Below, one piece after another: positions 61,948 to 64,000 of a DNA stretch of 64,000 nt. The DNA is taken from contig JAEUMY010000023.1 of assembly GCA_016791265.1 (NCBI GenBank), positions 124,001-188,000 on the forward strand, read 5' to 3'. Every line of letters begins with the position of its first letter. The first letter of the stretch is position 1. The notes beneath the pieces were generated by a model. That model saw only the letters and a list, made by a program, of their open reading frames with translations, had not been told where the DNA came from and searched no databases. Source of the stretch: Betaproteobacteria bacterium. Lineage in GTDB: Bacteria; Pseudomonadota; Gammaproteobacteria; Burkholderiales; Usitatibacteraceae. The translations under genes and the position numbers were made by a program.

Positions 61948-63642
61948 TTAGCCCAAACTCACAGAGCGTATGTACCGCCTTGAATGTTCCGCAAGCAGTG
62001 CGGTCAAGTCAACGCGTATGGCATCCAGCACATCCTCCGCGATAGTCACCTTTCCAGAGCAGTGCTTCAGCGTGGCCTCGTTCATGTGGTGCTTGAAGAA
62101 GAGCACCTGCGTCAGCTTTGTCTGCGCGGTGAGGGAGAACGCCATCAGGGTGACGAGGAAGCCGCCGCCTTCGGCGGGTTCAGCCAGGGTGACCTGGAAC
62201 TTGGCGGCGTGGGCGCTCTGTGATTCCTGGTTGAACAGCGTGATCCAGGGGCTGTCCTTGTTCATGCTCTGCAACGCCTCCAGCGTGGTCTTCAGCAGCT
62301 GCAAAGCGGCGGTTTGCGGTCCCAGCAGCGCGGCGGCCACGGTGAGAATCGCCTGATGGGCCTCGAAGCCTTCGCTGCTTTCCTGGTACTCGCGGAAGTC
62401 CATGTCCTGCGCAACCCAGCCCAGGTCGCGCAGCGCACGAAAGTAGCTCGCGTACCAGTCATGCACGCGCTCGGGATCTCCCACCTCCTGCTTCGCCACA
62501 AGCTGGGCGAACAGGCAGCAGTTGGTAATGTCCTTGCGGCGCTCAGCCGTCACGCCTTCGACGAAGGACACCACGCTGGAGCCCATGACGGCTGACTGGT
62601 TCTTGTTGGAGTCGTATAGGCTGGTTGCGAGGTCAGTCCCGGTGTCTTCGGTCGCGGTTGCGCTGCGGCTGCGTTTCAGGGCGAGCGGGGCGGGAGGGTT
62701 GGGGAGCTGGACGGCGCGCACACGAGCCAAGGCCTTCGCGGGTGTGGTGAAGGATTGCGCAGCGGCATTCGAGCGCGCTTTCGCTGGCTTGGCTTTGGTT
62801 CCGGGCAACTGCATGCTGGCGATGCCGAGAAACGGCTGGTCGAGGTTAGTGCCGCGCCCCTCCAGTTGCGGTACTTGATCGAATCCGCCGTTTGCAAGGT
62901 TCTTCAGCAGTGTCTTGTGGAGAGCCCGATAGGTTGGTGTGGTCGTGCCGGCGGCTTTGAGCGTGTTCACGAGATTGAACGTCAACGCGCCGTTGTAGTC
63001 GCCATCCAGGAACGCATCGGCGGACGTTTGGCTGTCGCGGCAGCCCGTGATGAGCACTTCGCCGATGTCAACGGTGACGACATCGCCGGCCTCGCGCGAA
63101 CGGTGGCTGGAAGCATGCAGCCCCCGCCTGTTCTTTGGCTGAATCTGCTTCTGGTACAAATAGTCGGGGGCCGGACAGTAACGCGCCACACGGTACGCGT
63201 CGGGTCGAAGCACGGCGCGCGTGTTGGATCCGGAGTGGCAGCAGTCCATCACTACTGTGAAGTGCACATCCTTCTTCAGCTTGTTGAACGCCTTGCGCAG
63301 CCAGTCGTCGATGAGCGGCTTGTCCCAATCCATTTCGTAGGTGCAGAGGACTTCGTCGGTGTCTTCGTCGGCGTCACCGAGACTTGGCACATAGGAGCCG
63401 TGACCGGAAAAGTGGAAGTAGAGCGTGTCGCCCTTCTTGCCTCCGGCGATGAGTGCCTTGATCGCTTTTTCAATCGCGACCCGGGTTGCCTGCTTGTCGA
63501 TCAGCAGGGTAATGTCACCAGTCTTGAACCCGAATCGCTGGATCAGCACGTCGCGCATGTTCTTAACGTCGTTCACGCAGCCGCGCAGATCACCGATTTC
63601 CTTGTAGTCGTTGATGCCGACCAGCACTGCTTTCTTCGCCAT
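61948..63642 (-). CDS. Caspase-domain (C14) protein with C-terminal unknown domain
   Basis: 564 residues from the ATG at 63642, preceded by AAGGGGGAAATC; a frame start at 63672 is weaker. The caspase p20 domain spans about 1-290: AKKAVLVGINDYKEIGDLRG, His81 in HFSGHGSY and Cys135 in VVMDCCHSGSN. A linker rich in Ala and Lys leads to a C-terminal domain at about 355-564 (SAVMGSSVVSFVEGVTAERR and HDWYASYFRALRDLGWV), which I recall as a stand-alone family without an assigned function. The protein has no signal peptide, so it acts in the cytoplasm. It is first in the caspase-TIR-ATPase cluster and would be the executing protease. Confidence 0.88.
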   Translation of the reverse strand: MAKKAVLVGINDYKEIGDLRGCVNDVKNMRDVLIQRFGFKTGDITLLIDKQATRVAIEKAIKALIAGGKKGDTLYFHFSGHGSYVPSLGDADEDTDEVLCTYEMDWDKPLIDDWLRKAFNKLKKDVHFTVVMDCCHSGSNTRAVLRPDAYRVARYCPAPDYLYQKQIQPKNRRGLHASSHRSREAGDVVTVDIGEVLITGCRDSQTSADAFLDGDYNGALTFNLVNTLKAAGTTTPTYRALHKTLLKNLANGGFDQVPQLEGRGTNLDQPFLGIASMQLPGTKAKPAKARSNAAAQSFTTPAKALARVRAVQLPNPPAPLALKRSRSATATEDTGTDLATSLYDSNKNQSAVMGSSVVSFVEGVTAERRKDITNCCLFAQLVAKQEVGDPERVHDWYASYFRALRDLGWVAQDMDFREYQESSEGFEAHQAILTVAAALLGPQTAALQLLKTTLEALQSMNKDSPWITLFNQESQSAHAAKFQVTLAEPAEGGGFLVTLMAFSLTAQTKLTQVLFFKHHMNEATLKHCSGKVTIAEDVLDAIRVDLTALLAEHSRRYIRSVSLG

Positions 63643-64000
63643 GATTTCCCCCTTGAAAGTCACGTCATGCATGGAATATCCGCTTGCTCAATCTCCTTGT
63701 CGGTGCATCGCTCACTTCGGTCTTGGCTTAGTCAATACTTTCTAGAGACTTGGCGCGCCGTTGCCACGCAGGCCGCGCGGTCTCTGCACTTTGACCAACT
63801 GGAACGTTTTCTTGAACGGGAGATGGCCAAATCGGCACCTCCCGATAACTGCAAACAGGCTTGAACCCCAAAGCACACTACTCGGATCGGGTCCGCGCGT
63901 CCCCACCAACCTTTGTAGGGTTTTGCCCATTTTCTGAACAATTTTCTGTAACAAGCCCGCCCGCCCCCTCACCGGCCTGAAACTGGTATTGCCCAAGCCC
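63643..64000. other. Upstream region of the conflict cluster, no gene
   Basis: On the minus strand TTGACT (about 63734) could be a -35 box, but no -10 at the right spacing was seen. Open frames on both strands lack ribosome sites. I see no repeat. Confidence 0.3.

Overview
The window looks like chromosomal DNA from a GC-rich betaproteobacterium (Burkholderiales-like; the genus cannot be read from the sequence). The reasons are the tripartite tricarboxylate transporter, an NAD-type molybdenum formate dehydrogenase, succinyl-CoA synthetase, DUF2889, probable DUF2145 and DUF1800/DUF1501 genes, and TGnTACAAT-like promoters. Nothing plasmid-like and no tRNA, rRNA or CRISPR array was seen.

Layout. 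1-6.1 kb: a secreted beta-propeller protein (cut by the window edge), a glutathione transferase, an SDR-family protein and a soluble lytic transglycosylase, all on the minus strand. 6.2-10.2 kb: a TerC membrane protein, then tctC-tctB-tctA. 10.2-15.2 kb: a Crp/Fnr regulator facing oxc, frc and a formyl-THF hydrolase-like gene (oxalate catabolism). 15.4-18.9 kb: a DUF1800/DUF1501 pair. 19-21.6 kb: a CHASE2 Ser/Thr kinase. 21.7-24.5 kb: DUF2889, sucC, sucD. 24.6-29.7 kb: FAD monooxygenase, GNAT, secreted caspase-like protein, dienoyl-CoA reductase. 29.8-34.9 kb: a TPR-CHAT giant and a Sel1 protein, followed by a decayed duplicate of the 3' end of the dienoyl-CoA reductase gene, which makes this segment look like an inserted or rearranged block. 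35.2-39.9 kb: formate dehydrogenase (FdsG-FdsB fusion and FdsA). 40-49.4 kb: a three-gene exported-protein cluster, an XRE regulator with a clear operator, an esterase-like lipoprotein, fasciclin, small proteins, RsuA, a methyltransferase, GNAT and PaiB. 49.6-56.7 kb: a DUF1460 lipoprotein, a Fic protein behind a tandem operator, a membrane-anchored protein, a retron-like reverse transcriptase, a 2-TM protein and a dienelactone hydrolase. 56.8-63.6 kb: a minus-strand cluster of caspase, TIR protein, KGGTGR ATPase-TPR, lipoprotein and a small protein.

The metabolic genes fit together. Formyl-CoA:oxalate CoA-transferase and oxalyl-CoA decarboxylase turn oxalate into CO2 and formate, and formate dehydrogenase oxidises formate to CO2 with NADH. 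The formyltransferase-like gene may link formyl-THF to formate, and the Tct transporter may import the carboxylate.

Two things stand out as possibly undescribed. First, a 12-bp perfect palindrome, GCGAATATTCGC, occurs 22 times by my reading (a random GC-rich 64 kb would be expected to hold essentially none). It is found in genes in all three frames and in spacers. Four further copies differ by the same CpG C-to-T transition. It behaves like a genome-wide signature comparable in kind, but not in sequence, to cyanobacterial HIP1. Second, the caspase/TIR/KGGTGR-ATPase cluster resembles the FxsC/FxsT pair of actinobacterial FxSxx-COOH systems but lacks the radical-SAM enzyme and the FxSxx peptide. 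It is a candidate conflict or defence system.
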